NCBI GenBank assembly: GCA_016722565.1
Contig: JADKIU010000002.1
Location: forward strand, 992,001-1,056,000
Origin: Bacteroidota bacterium
GTDB taxonomy: Bacteria > Bacteroidota > Bacteroidia > 2-12-FULL-35-15
Direction of reading: 5' to 3'
Length of the DNA: 64,000 bases
Of the stretch, positions 38,776 to 49,217 are shown one piece after another (position 1 is the stretch's first letter; the number at the start of each line of letters is the position of its first letter). The notes under the pieces are model-generated. The model searched no databases. It was not told the DNA's origin and was given only the letters and a program-made list of their open reading frames with translations. Both the position numbers and the translations under genes were made by a program.

Positions 38776-40024
38776 TTATTTAAGCGGAATTCTTTTCCCA
38801 TCTTGCATTGCTATTACAAATGCATCTTTGAACCCATTTTTTCGCAATAAAGCCTGTAGTTTAGCTGCATCAGCTTGGCTTTTACATTCACCTGAAGTAT
38901 ATTTATAAATCCCTCTATCGATATATTCTCCAGGCTTTTCCACTCCGGCAAATTTTTCAGAATTTAAGGGAATCGGCTTATCGGATGATGTTATCTGCAC
39001 TTTATAGACAATTGGTGAATCAGATGTGTTTTTTGGCACTTCCGGAGTATCTTTTTTAACAACATCCTCTTCTTTGCCATCTGCTTTCACCGAATCCTTC
39101 TCCTCCTTCACAATTGGCGAAAGATTTCTACTAATTTCTTTCAATTCCAAAGAGTCCTCTTTCGTCATTTTATATGCCTCTTGCTTCTCGAAGGAGTCAT
39201 CGTATTTCCTAGTAACCCCTTCTATTTCATCTTTATATTCTCTAAAAGCTCTAAATAAACCGGATGCGAGGTAGTCTTGACCTTTTGCCGAGCCCAAAAA
39301 TTGCTCTTCAGAAGGGTTGGTCAAAAAACCAATCTCTGTTAATACACTTGGCATGTAGGATTTCCAAAGTACGAGTAGACTTGCACGTTTAACGCCTTTG
39401 TCTTTACGACCCACTTTTTGGCCATATTGTTTTTGCACTTTGGATGCAAAATTTAAACTCTGATCCACATAACTATCATTGAACATACTCATAATAATGT
39501 AGGATTCATCTGAATTAGGGTCAAATCCTTCGTAAGTTTTCACATAATCGTCCTCTAATAAAATGGCCGCATTTTCGCGTTGCGACATCCATCTTCCCTT
39601 TTTCATTTTTAATACCCATTACGTAGGTTTCCGCACCGTGCGCATCGTTGTTGCAAATGTCTTTTTTTAACTTTTTATCTCTATAACAAGCAGAATTGCA
39701 GTGGATACTGATGAATAAGTCGGCTTTCGCACGATTAGCAATATTTGCTCTTTCTTGAAGGGAAGGGAAAATATCTGTTTTACGGGTATAAACGACCTTT
39801 ACATCTTTCATGTTTTCTTCGATGTATTTACCGAATTTAAGAGCGACAGCCAATGCGATATCCTTCTCCTTGTATTTAACACCATGGCACCCTGGATCTT
39901 TTCCGCCATGCCCTGCATCGATAACAATGGTTTTAACCGCAAATATTGGCTTGAATTTTGAAGAGAACGAGCTCACCAAAAAACAGGCGAAAAACAGAAA
40001 CGATATAGAAAGTAATTTTTTCAA
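38776..40024 (-). CDS. N-acetylmuramoyl-L-alanine amidase with C-terminal SPOR domain (frameshifted)
   Basis: A signal peptide (LLSISFLFFACFLVSSF) precedes an Amidase_3 domain. IDAGHGGKDPG holds the first zinc His, YKEKDIAL the Glu, and ISIHCNS the second His; VLTEIGFLTN is the late catalytic Glu motif. The C-terminal 70 residues are a SPOR domain (VYKVQITSS to FVIAMQDGKRI). The frame changes near 39571-39585 (VAT-R to REN-AAILLE). The site is not a clean homopolymer, and one extra or two missing bases would restore about 415 residues. The enzyme cuts peptide stems from septal peptidoglycan. Confidence 0.85.
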
Positions 40025-40150
40025 TGTTTTTTTGTGTAATTAGCAACAATTTAATGTTGGCAAACGGCTATTGTCCTTTGCCAATTGTTTGTTTTTTTAC
40101 TTAGTTTTGAACCTGATCAATTGTACTAAAACCAAAATTACTAGTTAAAA

Positions 40151-42676
40151 TTGCGTATTGCTTCGCTAAAATCATTTTTTATCCTCGTTAGTTTGTTAAT
40201 AACTGCAACGAGCTCGGCATTTGTAATGAATGCTTTGCCTGTTGATACCATTGTAAAAACAATCGATACTGTTCCGCAAAAAAAGGAGGGCAAACCCTTT
40301 CTTGAGGAAAAAGTAATCTACAGCGCTACCGATTCTATGCTCATCGACCGAGCTAATCAAAAAGCATACCTTTATAATAATGCGTTAGTAATTTATGATG
40401 GATTGAATCTAAAAGCGGGTTATATTGAGATTGATTTCAAAAACAATGTTGTATATGCCACCACGATGAAAGATAGCGCTGGCAAAGACATTCAGAAGCC
40501 GGTATTTGAACAGGGAGCTGATAAATTTACAGCCGGAAAAATCACCTATAACTTTAATACGAAGAAAGGAAAGATTGTAGATGTGATTACCCAGCAAGGC
40601 GAAGGTTACATCCATGGACGAGATATAAAGAAAGACACCAACAATGTGTATTATGTAGGGCACGGAAAATATACTACCTGCGATTTGGAGCATCCCCATT
40701 TTTATATCGGAGCTAAAAAAATAAAAGTAATTCCGGATGATAAAATTGTAACAGGTCCGGCTGTACTTTATTTAGCAGACATCCCTACCCCTTTGGCTAT
40801 TCCTTTTGGATACTTCCCAAACAAAAAAGGCAGAGCCTCCGGTATATTAATGCCTACCTATGGTGAATCACTCAACTTCGGATTCTTTTTGAAAGACGGA
40901 GGATTTTACTTTGGAATGAACGAATATGTTGATTTGGCGCTGAGAGGCGATGTTTATTCCAATGGTGGTTTCGGAGCAAAAGCAGCAAGCAGTTATAAAA
41001 AGCGCTATCGCTATAATGGAGGATTAAGTATCAATTATTCTCGCATCATTGAGGGCGACAAAGAATTACCAAATTCCATCACTCGCAACGACTTTTTTGT
41101 ACGATGGAATCATCAGCAAGATCCAAAATCAAGACCGAACAGTCGTTTTTCCGCCAATGTAAATGCAGGAAGTAGTTCCTATAACAAATACAACGGAAAT
41201 GTAACAGGCGATTATTTATCCAATACTTTTCAATCGAATATTTCGTATTCCAAATCCTTTTCCGGAACACCCTTTAATTTTTCAGCGAATGCACGACACA
41301 GTCAAAATACCATTACAAAAAAGGTTGATGTCAGCTTACCCGAATTGGCTTTAAATATGAATCGTATTTATCCCTTCAAAGGCAAAAATAGTGTAGGTAC
41401 AAAATGGTATGATAAAATTGGTTTGAGTGCAACCGCCAATGCCAGAAACGATATCAATACCTATGATACGTTGTTGTTTACTGACCGTACCTTGCGACAA
41501 ATGAAAAACGGTGTTCGATTTACAATGCCCATCAGCACCTCTTTTAATGTGTTGAAGTATTTCACATTAACACCCACCATTAATACCGCTAGCAATATTT
41601 ATTTTGAAACCATTCAAAAAAGATACGACCCGAATATTAATTATGTTTTTACAGATACAATTGTTGGAGCAAAAATGGCAAATGATTTTAGTGTATCCAC
41701 CGGATTAAGTACTCGTTTGTATGGCGATTACTTTTTCAGAACCAAACGCCTAAAACAAATACGACACGTTGCTACCCCACATTAAGTGCAAGTTATCGCC
41801 CCGACTTTAGTGAAAGCGGATACGGCTATTATAAAAGTGTGCAAACAGATGCATTAGGAACAGAGCAGAAATATTCTATTTTTCAAAATGGAATTTATGG
41901 TTCACCACAAGCTGGAAAATCAGGATTAATCGGATTTAATTTAAACAATTCCATTGAAGCCAAAATCCGACAGCATACGGATTCGGGGAACGTAGATAAA
42001 AAAATAAGTCTATTGGAAAGTTTCAACATTGGCATGTCGTACAACTTAGCTGCAGAAAATTTCAATTGGTCATCCATCAATATCAATGGGCGTACACGGT
42101 TGTTTAATCGTTTGGACATAAACGCAACAGCATTAATTGATCCGTATCAGATTGATTCAATAGGAAACAGAATTGAAAGTTTGAATACAAGAACAATGAA
42201 AATCGGTAGAATTACCAATTCCAACGTTTCTTTGAGCAAATTTTAGAAGCAAAGATGGTGATGCAAACAAACCCAAAACCAGCACAGTGGGAACACAAGA
42301 CGAATTAGATTTTATTAATGCGCACCGCGATGCCTATGTCGACTTTAATGTACCATGGAATTTGAATGTGTATTACAATATCAATTATAGCAAACCCGGC
42401 ATTACTGAAACGGTTTCACAATCGGTGACTTTTAACGGTGATTTAAGTTTAACAAAAAAATGGAAAATCAGTTTATCCTCCGGTTATGATTTTACACAAA
42501 GAAAAATGACGTTAACCTCCGTAAATGTTTACCGAGATTTACATTGCTGGGAAATGCGTTTTAATTGGGTACCTTTCGGTTTCCGTCAAAGTTTTTCCAT
42601 CGATATCAATGTCAAATCTTCTGTGTTGAGAGATTTGAAATTAAGTAGAAGAAGAGGCTGGCAGGATTATCAATAA
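40151..42676 (+). CDS. lptD: LptD-like LPS assembly protein (two frameshifts)
   Basis: A signal peptide (FFILVSLLITATSSAF) precedes an OstA/LptA-like jellyroll (nt 40290-40750) and a large outer-membrane barrel with LAIPFGYFPNKKGRASGILMPTYG-type residues, as in LptD. The last part ends RRRGWQDYQ. The barrel is split into three frames. The C4 run at 41775-41778 lacks one C (ATPTLSASYRPDF restored). The AAATTTT at 42238-42244 has either one extra T or two missing A. With both fixed the protein is about 841 residues, normal for the family. The start is a TTG, with no upstream ATG. It would insert LPS into the outer leaflet. Confidence 0.8.
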
Positions 42677-42677
42677 G

Positions 42678-42725
42678 TAACTAGGTGACTAAGTGACTAG
42701 GTGACTAGGTGACTAGGTGACTATG
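42678..42725. repeat. 8-bp tandem repeat (consensus TGACTAGG, about 6 copies)
   Basis: Units in order are TAACTAGG, TGACTAAG, three exact TGACTAGG, and a final TGACTATGG. The array starts 2 nt after the lptD stop and lies before ridA. No gene lies in it, and the units contain in-frame stop codons. Confidence 0.9.
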
Positions 42726-42768
42726 GAATTAAGGAGTAAATTTATAGATTCTTAAAAATAATAATACC

Positions 42769-43146
42769 ATGAAAAAAATTATTACATCAAAAAATGCACC
42801 GGCACCAATTGGGCCATATAGTCATGCGGTACAATTCGGCAATATGTTATTCGTGAGCGGACAAGTAGGAAAACATCCAGTAACTGGAGAGTTGATGCTT
42901 GCGGATATTAAAACAGAAACCACACAAGTAATGGAAAACGTAAAAGGCATTTTAACCGATGCCGGAATGGATTTTACCAATATTGTGAAAACGACCATCT
43001 TTTTAACGGACATGAACAATTTTGCTTCAGTAAATGAAGTATACGGTTCTTATTTCAAGGGTGATTATCCTGCGAGAGAAACGGTGCAAGTATCGAAACT
43101 TCCGTTGAATGTAAATGTAGAAATTAGTGTAACAGCGATTAAGTAA
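42769..43146 (+). CDS. ridA: RidA-family reactive imine/enamine deaminase
   Basis: The protein hydrolyses reactive 2-aminoacrylate-type enamines released by PLP enzymes. The family start (SKNAPAPIGPYSHAVQFGN), VSGQVG and the C-terminal block YPARETVQVSKLPLNVNVE-I are all present. The catalytic Arg is in ARETVQV. The length of 125 residues is exact for the family. It is followed by a strong terminator. Confidence 0.95.
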   Translation: MKKIITSKNAPAPIGPYSHAVQFGNMLFVSGQVGKHPVTGELMLADIKTETTQVMENVKGILTDAGMDFTNIVKTTIFLTDMNNFASVNEVYGSYFKGDYPARETVQVSKLPLNVNVEISVTAIK

Positions 43147-43167
43147 TCGAAAACAGATTTGACAAAT

Positions 43168-43204
43168 AAATAACCCTCTTTGCGTTTTGGAAAGAGGGTT
43201 ATTT
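43168..43204. terminator. bidirectional terminator
   Basis: Perfect 14-bp stem (43168-43181 with 43191-43204) with a 9-nt loop, between convergent ridA and the 43211 gene. The stem is A-rich on one side and T-rich on the other. Confidence 0.85.
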
Positions 43205-43210
43205 TATTTT

Positions 43211-43639
43211 TTATATTTTCGTTTGCTGCAATTGCGTTTTATAGCCTGCAATTTTAACCCAATAAATAATCCAGCAGACCAAACCACCTAAAGCGGCCAA
43301 TCCTCCAAGAAAAGGGATAATACTGCAACAATAAAGAATACAATAGGTAAGTCCGATACTATAACCGGGACGATCTTCCGTTTGTTGAATCCCTCTTGAA
43401 ATAAATTCGGCTTTTAAAGAATCTGCAATTCGATTTACAACAATAAACGACCATACCAAACCAAACAGCGGTATTAATATCAACCAAACTTGACCGGGAG
43501 GTAATTTTTGATTTTGCGGACTCACTTCATTCAACGTTTTTTGCAACGTCAACAAGTAAAAAATTTGAGGGATTAATCCAATTGCAATTCCTACAATAAC
43601 CAAAAGAATTATAAGGCTCACTGTTGCTGCTTCATCCAT
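43211..43639 (-). CDS. small polytopic membrane protein
   Basis: The 142-residue protein has about three membrane segments (LIILLVIVGIAIGLIPQIF, VWLILIPLFGLVWSFIVV and IPFLGGLAALGGLVCWIIYW). The PPGQVWL and NRIADSLKAEF region between them is distinctive, but I cannot name the family. It is next to, but unlike, the three paralogous membrane proteins at 43675-45345. Function unknown. Confidence 0.65.
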   Translation of the reverse strand: MDEAATVSLIILLVIVGIAIGLIPQIFYLLTLQKTLNEVSPQNQKLPPGQVWLILIPLFGLVWSFIVVNRIADSLKAEFISRGIQQTEDRPGYSIGLTYCILYCCSIIPFLGGLAALGGLVCWIIYWVKIAGYKTQLQQTKI

Positions 43640-43674
43640 GATAAATTGATTTATAAAAATTAATACTTAATGAA

Positions 43675-44145
43675 CTACGACATGTGTTTTAAATTGATGG
43701 CATACATCACGATAAAAGCAATTGGAATAGCGGCTCCCAAGAGCATAAAACCACTAAATCCCATTAATATTCCGGGGATTGCAATTCCCAAAATTTGTCC
43801 ACATACATAGGCATAAAAACCAACTTTACGCAATTTCCACATCATTAATGCACCAAAAAGGCAGAATAGATTTGAACCAATAGCAGTTAAAGCAAGTGGA
43901 AGTGCATTCAATGCATTTTGATGCCCCATTTCCATAAGCGAACCCAGAAAACCTTCTGTTGGTAGATTCCCACCCGACATTTCCATCATCGTTTCGTATT
44001 CTTCCAAGGCATAAGGTGCTTTTATTAGGCTATACAACCCACTTACAAGGCCCAATCCTACAGCAATAAATGTTAAAATACAAAGTACTTTTAAAAACTG
44101 AGGCAACTTTGCGGGCACCATATTCTCATTATTTATATCTTCCAT
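43675..44145 (-). CDS. four-helix membrane protein, paralogue A of a local trio
   Basis: The 156-residue protein shares a core with the next two genes: an acidic N-terminus, then LKVLCILTFIAVGLG, a middle hydrophilic loop, MMWKLRKVGFYAYVCGQILGI and a final helix. No domain that I recognise. The three genes are on the same strand in tandem and probably arose by local duplication. Confidence 0.65.
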   Translation of the reverse strand: MEDINNENMVPAKLPQFLKVLCILTFIAVGLGLVSGLYSLIKAPYALEEYETMMEMSGGNLPTEGFLGSLMEMGHQNALNALPLALTAIGSNLFCLFGALMMWKLRKVGFYAYVCGQILGIAIPGILMGFSGFMLLGAAIPIAFIVMYAINLKHMS

Positions 44146-44185
44146 AATAGTTGTTTTTGATACTGGTTACAAACGTAGTAAAATA

Positions 44186-44215
44186 AAAAACACTCCCGAT
44201 TAGAGGAGTGTTTTT
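44186..44215 (-). terminator. terminator after the 44234 gene
   Basis: An 11-bp stem (44186-44196 with 44205-44215) with an 8-nt loop lies 19 nt after the leftward stop at 44234. The A run reads as T in that direction. Confidence 0.75.
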
Positions 44216-44233
44216 ATTAAAAAGTCGTATTGA

Positions 44234-44698
44234 CTATTTCATTGCTTTTGTATTCAAGAAATACATTACGATGAATGCCGCAGAAATAACGATACCCATG
44301 ATAGATGCAGCGAAACCTGAATAAACGATTCCCATAATTAAAGAAACTACAGTTGCTCCAGTATATAACATGAAGCCAGATTTTTGCAATTTCCACATTT
44401 TGATAACTCCGAAAAGAGCAACAATTGTAGTTAAGAAACCAACAATAATATAAGCCCAAGTTAAACCAACTCCAGGAGTTGCTGCCATAGCTGTATTCAT
44501 TGCTTCACTCATTTCAGATGACATTTCAGATGACATACCTTCCATTCCAGAAGAAACAGCGGTAGCTGCACCCATTAATCCAATAACTGCAATGTATCCA
44601 AGGATTGCGAAACCCGCTGCGATAAAAGATAAGATACACAATACTGTTAAAAATACTGGTCTTTTTGCGGCTTCACCGCCATTGTTTGTTTGTTCCAT
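44234..44698 (-). CDS. four-helix membrane protein, paralogue B of a local trio
   Basis: The 154-residue protein has the same core as its neighbours (RPVFLTVLCILSFIAAGFAIL and IKMWKLQKSGFMLYTGATV) with a Met/Ser/Glu-rich loop (MEGMSSEMSSEMSEAMN) unique to it. It has its own terminator and a 212-nt AT-rich upstream region (44699-44910) without a gene, so it is probably a separate transcription unit. Function unknown. Confidence 0.65.
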   Translation of the reverse strand: MEQTNNGGEAAKRPVFLTVLCILSFIAAGFAILGYIAVIGLMGAATAVSSGMEGMSSEMSSEMSEAMNTAMAATPGVGLTWAYIIVGFLTTIVALFGVIKMWKLQKSGFMLYTGATVVSLIMGIVYSGFAASIMGIVISAAFIVMYFLNTKAMK

Positions 44699-44910
44699 AG
44701 TTTTTTGTTTTTAGTTTTTATTTAGTTTATAGTTGAAATTCTTTAGCTAATAAAAAAAAAGGCCGTTCATCCAAAAGTCGGGTTCAATATGTTATTAACA
44801 AGTTATTAGTTAATACATGACAACAATCATAAAAAGTCATCATTTCTAACTGATTATCAAACAATTTGACAATTAATTTAACACATCAATCAAGGAGAAA
44901 AAAAGCTGCA

Positions 44911-45345
44911 TTATTTCATAAATTTTAAATAGAATGCATAAAAACTGATGAATGCAAGTGAAAAAAAGATTGCATACCAGCTGATGGTGATGTCCAAAAA
45001 TAACTTCGGAACAAACATAATCATCAAATTAGAAAAAGCATAAAAGTGAAAACCGAGCTTTTTTAAATTCCACATAAGTATTGCTCCGGTTAAAGAAACG
45101 AACGTAAAAAACAACGTAGTTAAATAATACCCCCAACCGGCTTCAATAACACGTAAACTTTCTCTCATTGCCTCTTCGTCATAGCCCGGAGATGACAGCA
45201 TGAATTCTTTCATCGTTTCCGCAGTAAGAGGAGTGATAATACTCGACAAGATTCCTAAACCGGTAAAAATAAAGGTAAGGATACATAAAATTGTTAACGA
45301 GCGGGGACGTTTTATTTCTTCATTATTAGGGGTTTGCTCTTCCAT
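44911..45345 (-). CDS. four-helix membrane protein, paralogue C of a local trio
   Basis: The 144-residue protein has the shared core RSLTILCILTFIFTGLGILS and ILMWNLKKLGFHFYAF. I prefer the ATG at 45345, since MEEQTPNNE matches the MEQ/MED starts of the other two; an ATG at 45354 is possible. It starts 14 nt after the M61 peptidase gene, likely in one operon. Function unknown. Confidence 0.65.
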   Translation of the reverse strand: MEEQTPNNEEIKRPRSLTILCILTFIFTGLGILSSIITPLTAETMKEFMLSSPGYDEEAMRESLRVIEAGWGYYLTTLFFTFVSLTGAILMWNLKKLGFHFYAFSNLMIMFVPKLFLDITISWYAIFFSLAFISFYAFYLKFMK

Positions 45346-45359
45346 AGTGTCCATATCGA

Positions 45360-47110
45360 TTAATATTTATTGGCACTCCACAATTCAAAATTCTTTTTTT
45401 GCTCTTCACTCACGCCATTCGCTTTGCGCATCTTCATCGTTTTGTAAAACGATTTCGGTTGAGGAACTAATTCAGCTGTCTTTACAATTCCATTCGTTGC
45501 AAAAACAATTTTTTCGGTTGCATTACCAAAGTAATTGCACCACTCTGTAAAGTTGGTTCCACTTCCATCGGGTTTTATCTGAACATCGTTAATTGAAATC
45601 AAATCATCATTGAGTGCAATCCCAGCTTTATCAGCAACCGAATCCATGTAAACTGCAGTCACTTTACAAATACCAGCTACCTCATTTACCTTTATTCCCA
45701 AAGCATGTTCATTGAATTTCGAATTGGGTTCTTGTTGTAATTCACAACCAATATAATTCATCGCCTCTTTTAGCAATGGTTCATAATCGTTTTTACCATT
45801 GATATAATTAGTATAAATTACATCGTAGGACTGGCCAGCAAACTGCTCTACAGCCATTTTATAGTCGACATCCGAATACCCTTTCCCTTTCAAAGCAAAC
45901 TGTTCATTCAAATGGCGCATCACATCATCCAACGAATGTTTGTTTTGAGAATTTTTACGAATAAACATATCGGTAACAAAGGCCAATAAATTTCCTTCAT
46001 CATAAATATTCGTTTTACGGTTTGGAATTCCCGGAGCATATCCATCTAACCATGTATCAAAGGAGGAGTCGGCAACCGACAAATTAAATCGTCCGAAATT
46101 ATCGAAATGTTTTTGCAAACGCTCATCAAAGGTTTTAAAATATTGCTGTTCGGTAAATACCCCGATCGGAAAAGTAAATAATCACCATAATAGGTCGTTA
46201 CGCCTTCACAAACATATCCCAATTTGGAATAATTTTCTTTTGTGTAGTCATAGGGCTGCATCTCAATCGGGCGAATGGTTTTAATGTTCCAGGCATGGAA
46301 TAACTCATGAGAACAAACACCCAATACATCTTCATACAAATCGCCTTTCATCAAATTGTATCCCGGACCGAGTGCTAAAACGGTGGATGTGGTATGTTCC
46401 ACTCCATGGTAAGTGCGATAAGGTGTTATCTGAAATAAAAAATGATAGGCATCAAAGGGAGCCTGCTTCATCATTTCCAACTGATGATTGCAAAATTTAA
46501 TAAAATCGGTATTTAGCTTTGCCCAATCGGGTTTGCATTCTCCCTGAAACCAAAGATTAAATTCTTTCCCCGCACATACAAACTGATTGTGCTGTAAAGA
46601 TGGAGAAGCGATAAACGGAGAATCGGCCAGTTCATGATAATCTTTTGCAACAAAGCATTTCACTCCTTTATCATTTGAAGGAGATGATGAAAGCCCGCAT
46701 GCTACTTTGTAATCGGCAGGAAGATTTATTTCCAAATAACATTTTTCATTGGTTTTTTCAGGAATAAAAACACAGCAATTTACCGGATTCATGTATAGTT
46801 GTGTTGCATCCAAAAAGGTAGATCCGGCATTTAAATCCAATGCATAATAATTGTATTTCACATGCAATTCGGATATGCCTTTGGTATCTACTTTCCAACA
46901 ATCTTTTGTAATTTTTCGGAAGTTTAATGAATTTCCTTTTTCATCAAAAGCAGCCCACTTTTGTACATTTTTTGCAAAATTCCCTAATTCATATCTTCCT
47001 GGACGCCATGCCGGTAGTTGAATAAGTGTTTCGGGTTGACTTACTTCACTGATGAACTCAATATCAATAAAGTGTTGATGTGGCTTGGTGTAGGATACGC
47101 TATATTTCAT
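45360..47110 (-). CDS. M61-family aminopeptidase with PDZ domain (frameshifted)
   Basis: An N-terminal beta-domain (WRPGRYELGNFA) precedes the catalytic domain with the zinc motif HELFHAWN (about residues 266-270), usual for M61 glycyl aminopeptidases, and a C-terminal PDZ domain (VNEVAGICKVTAVYMDS, AGIALNDDLISI). The two halves are in different frames. One extra G in the run at 46160-46163 (C4 on the plus strand) joins RSG to VFTEQQYFKTF and yields about 583 residues, as expected. No signal peptide is visible, so a cytoplasmic site is possible. Confidence 0.85.
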
Positions 47111-47281
47111 AATTACGGATAAAAATCGACTGAATTTAAAACGAAATTACTAATTACAAGCGATAAAATAGAAGGATTCGTAAATTCGTAAAGATTCGTT
47201 ATCTGTACCAGTTTTTTTGTTACTTTCGTATCTTAAGTATCTTTAAAAATTCAATAATTCTAATTTATAATCTCAAAGCTT

Positions 47282-48667
47282 ATGAGTTACGATTTAATAG
47301 TAGTAGGAAGCGGTCCCGGTGGTTATGTGGCTGCAATCAGAGCATCACAATTAGGCTTAAAAACAGCCATCATTGAACGCGAAAACCTAGGAGGTATTTG
47401 TTTAAATTGGGGATGTATCCCAACCAAAGCCTTATTAAAAAGTGCACAGGTATTTGAATATTTAAATCATGCTTCAGACTACGGAATTACTGTAAAAGGC
47501 GGAGAAGCCGATTTCCCTGCGGTTGTAAAACGCAGTAGAGATGTGGCTGACGGAATGAGCAAAGGTGTTCAATTTTTGATGAAAAAGAATAAAATTGATG
47601 TCATTACCGGAACTGGAAAAATCAAAGCAGGTAAAAAAGTAGATGTAACTGCCGATGGTAAAACGACTACTTATGAAGCAAAACATATTATTATAGCAAC
47701 GGGTGCACGTTCACGCGTATTGCCAAACCTTCCGCAAGATGGTAAAAAAATTATTGGATACCGTGAGGCATTAACGTTACCGAAAATGCCAAAATCAATG
47801 GTTGTTGTTGGTTCAGGTGCAATTGGAAGTGAGTTTGCATACTTTTATGCGACCATGGGAACGAAAGTTACCTTGGTAGAATTCCTGCCAAGCATTGTTC
47901 CTGTTGAAGACGCAGAAGTGTCGAAACAATTGGAGCGTTCATTCAAAAAAATGGGGATTGATGTGATGACGGAAGCAAATGTGGAAAGTGTGGATACAAA
48001 AGGAGGAGATTGCAAAGTAAAAATCAAAACAAAAGCTGGCGAAAAAATTGTTGAAGCAGAAATCGTTTTATCTGCCGTAGGAATTCAAGCAAACATTGAA
48101 AACTTAGGTTTAGAAGAAACTGGAATTGCAACCGACAAAGGAAAAATTTTAACAAATCCGTTTTACCAAACAAACATCCCCGGATATTATGCCATTGGTG
48201 ATTGTGTTGGCGGACAAGCCTTGGCACATGTTGCATCAGCAGAAGGAATTATTTGTGTAGAAAAAATTGCTGGACACCATCCAGAACCATTAGATTATAA
48301 TAACATTCCGGGATGTACCTATTGCCAACCAGAAATTGCATCAGTAGGTATGACCGAAGCAAAAGCAAAAGAAGCAGGCAAAGAAATTAAGATTGGTAAA
48401 TTCCCATTTTCTGCTAGCGGTAAAGCAAGTGCTGCCGGTGCAAAAGATGGATTTGTGAAGTTAATTTTTGATGCAAAATATGGTGAATTATTAGGAGCGC
48501 ATATGATTGGTGCGAATGTTACCGAAATGATTGCTGAAATTGTAGCAATCCGTAAATTGGAAACAACCGGTCATGAATTAATCAAAACGGTTCACCCGCA
48601 TCCAACCATGAGTGAAGCCATTATGGAAGCCGCTGCTGCTGCTTATGGTGAAGTGATTCACATGTAA
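47282..48667 (+). CDS. lpdA: dihydrolipoyl dehydrogenase
   Basis: This is the E3 flavoenzyme of 2-oxo acid dehydrogenase and glycine cleavage complexes. It reoxidises dihydrolipoyl groups with NAD+. The FAD motif GSGPGGYVAA is at residues 10-19. The redox pair is C40/C45 (GGICLNWGC), the NAD motif is VVGSGAIGSEFA, and HPHPTMSEA near residue 438 holds the catalytic His. The 461-residue length is standard. No E1 or E2 genes are adjacent. Confidence 0.96.
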   Translation: MSYDLIVVGSGPGGYVAAIRASQLGLKTAIIERENLGGICLNWGCIPTKALLKSAQVFEYLNHASDYGITVKGGEADFPAVVKRSRDVADGMSKGVQFLMKKNKIDVITGTGKIKAGKKVDVTADGKTTTYEAKHIIIATGARSRVLPNLPQDGKKIIGYREALTLPKMPKSMVVVGSGAIGSEFAYFYATMGTKVTLVEFLPSIVPVEDAEVSKQLERSFKKMGIDVMTEANVESVDTKGGDCKVKIKTKAGEKIVEAEIVLSAVGIQANIENLGLEETGIATDKGKILTNPFYQTNIPGYYAIGDCVGGQALAHVASAEGIICVEKIAGHHPEPLDYNNIPGCTYCQPEIASVGMTEAKAKEAGKEIKIGKFPFSASGKASAAGAKDGFVKLIFDAKYGELLGAHMIGANVTEMIAEIVAIRKLETTGHELIKTVHPHPTMSEAIMEAAAAAYGEVIHM

Positions 48668-48689
48668 GTTCACGATAAAAAATCAAATA

Positions 48690-48716
48690 AAAAGCTCGAC
48701 AAAATGTCGGGCTTTT
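48690..48716. terminator. terminator after lpdA
   Basis: A 12-bp stem with one G-U pair (48690-48701 with 48705-48716), a 3-nt loop and a following T run. It is shared with the convergent 48718 gene. Confidence 0.8.
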
Positions 48717-48717
48717 T

Positions 48718-49122
48718 TTATTTTAGATCTGCTATTCTTTTTTGCTCTCGCAACCATTCCAATGCGGCAGGGGCATCCGAAAACAAACGCGTTTTTGCAA
48801 TCGGTTTATGAAATTTTATGATGAAGTTCCCTACCAGTTTGTTCGCGATCGAATTGACAAGCACCGCTTGTGCCAACATATTTTTTTGCGCCTCAGGAGT
48901 TGAGCCCCATTCGCGAGCTTCTTTTGAAACTTCAATATTTACACGTGCGTCAATCATTGCAACAAATGGCTTTCCTTGAGTAAGCGACCACGACATTTGC
49001 TGCATATTCTTTGATTCCACAAGATCAATTTCTGTATTTTCAAACAACGTAATATGAATGATTCCATCTTCGATCATTGTAAAAGATGCACATTTTGTTG
49101 TTTTTGTTGAAAATTCAGCCAT
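48718..49122 (-). CDS. SpoIIAA/STAS-like small protein, paralogue 2 of 3
   Basis: The 134-residue protein has the core VAMIDARVNIEVSKEAREWG, QAVLVNSIANKLVGNFIIKF and HKPIAKTRLFSDAPAALEWL. It is closest to the 49218 gene (shared SKEAR, SxANKLVGNF.IK, HKP). It is soluble and has no signal peptide. A regulatory protein-binding role is inferred from the STAS-like fold only. Confidence 0.65.
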   Translation of the reverse strand: MAEFSTKTTKCASFTMIEDGIIHITLFENTEIDLVESKNMQQMSWSLTQGKPFVAMIDARVNIEVSKEAREWGSTPEAQKNMLAQAVLVNSIANKLVGNFIIKFHKPIAKTRLFSDAPAALEWLREQKRIADLK

Positions 49123-49217
49123 TAGTAGAAATACCTATCATGCAAATATAGAAATATCAATGCAGGATAATCTACTTTCCTTTTTAGAAATTATTTAAAT
49201 GAAACGGATGAGAGGGG

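Noticed and set aside
42678..42725. Possible CRISPR-like array
   Set aside because: The unit is 8 bp with no spacers and no cas genes nearby, so it is a simple tandem repeat.
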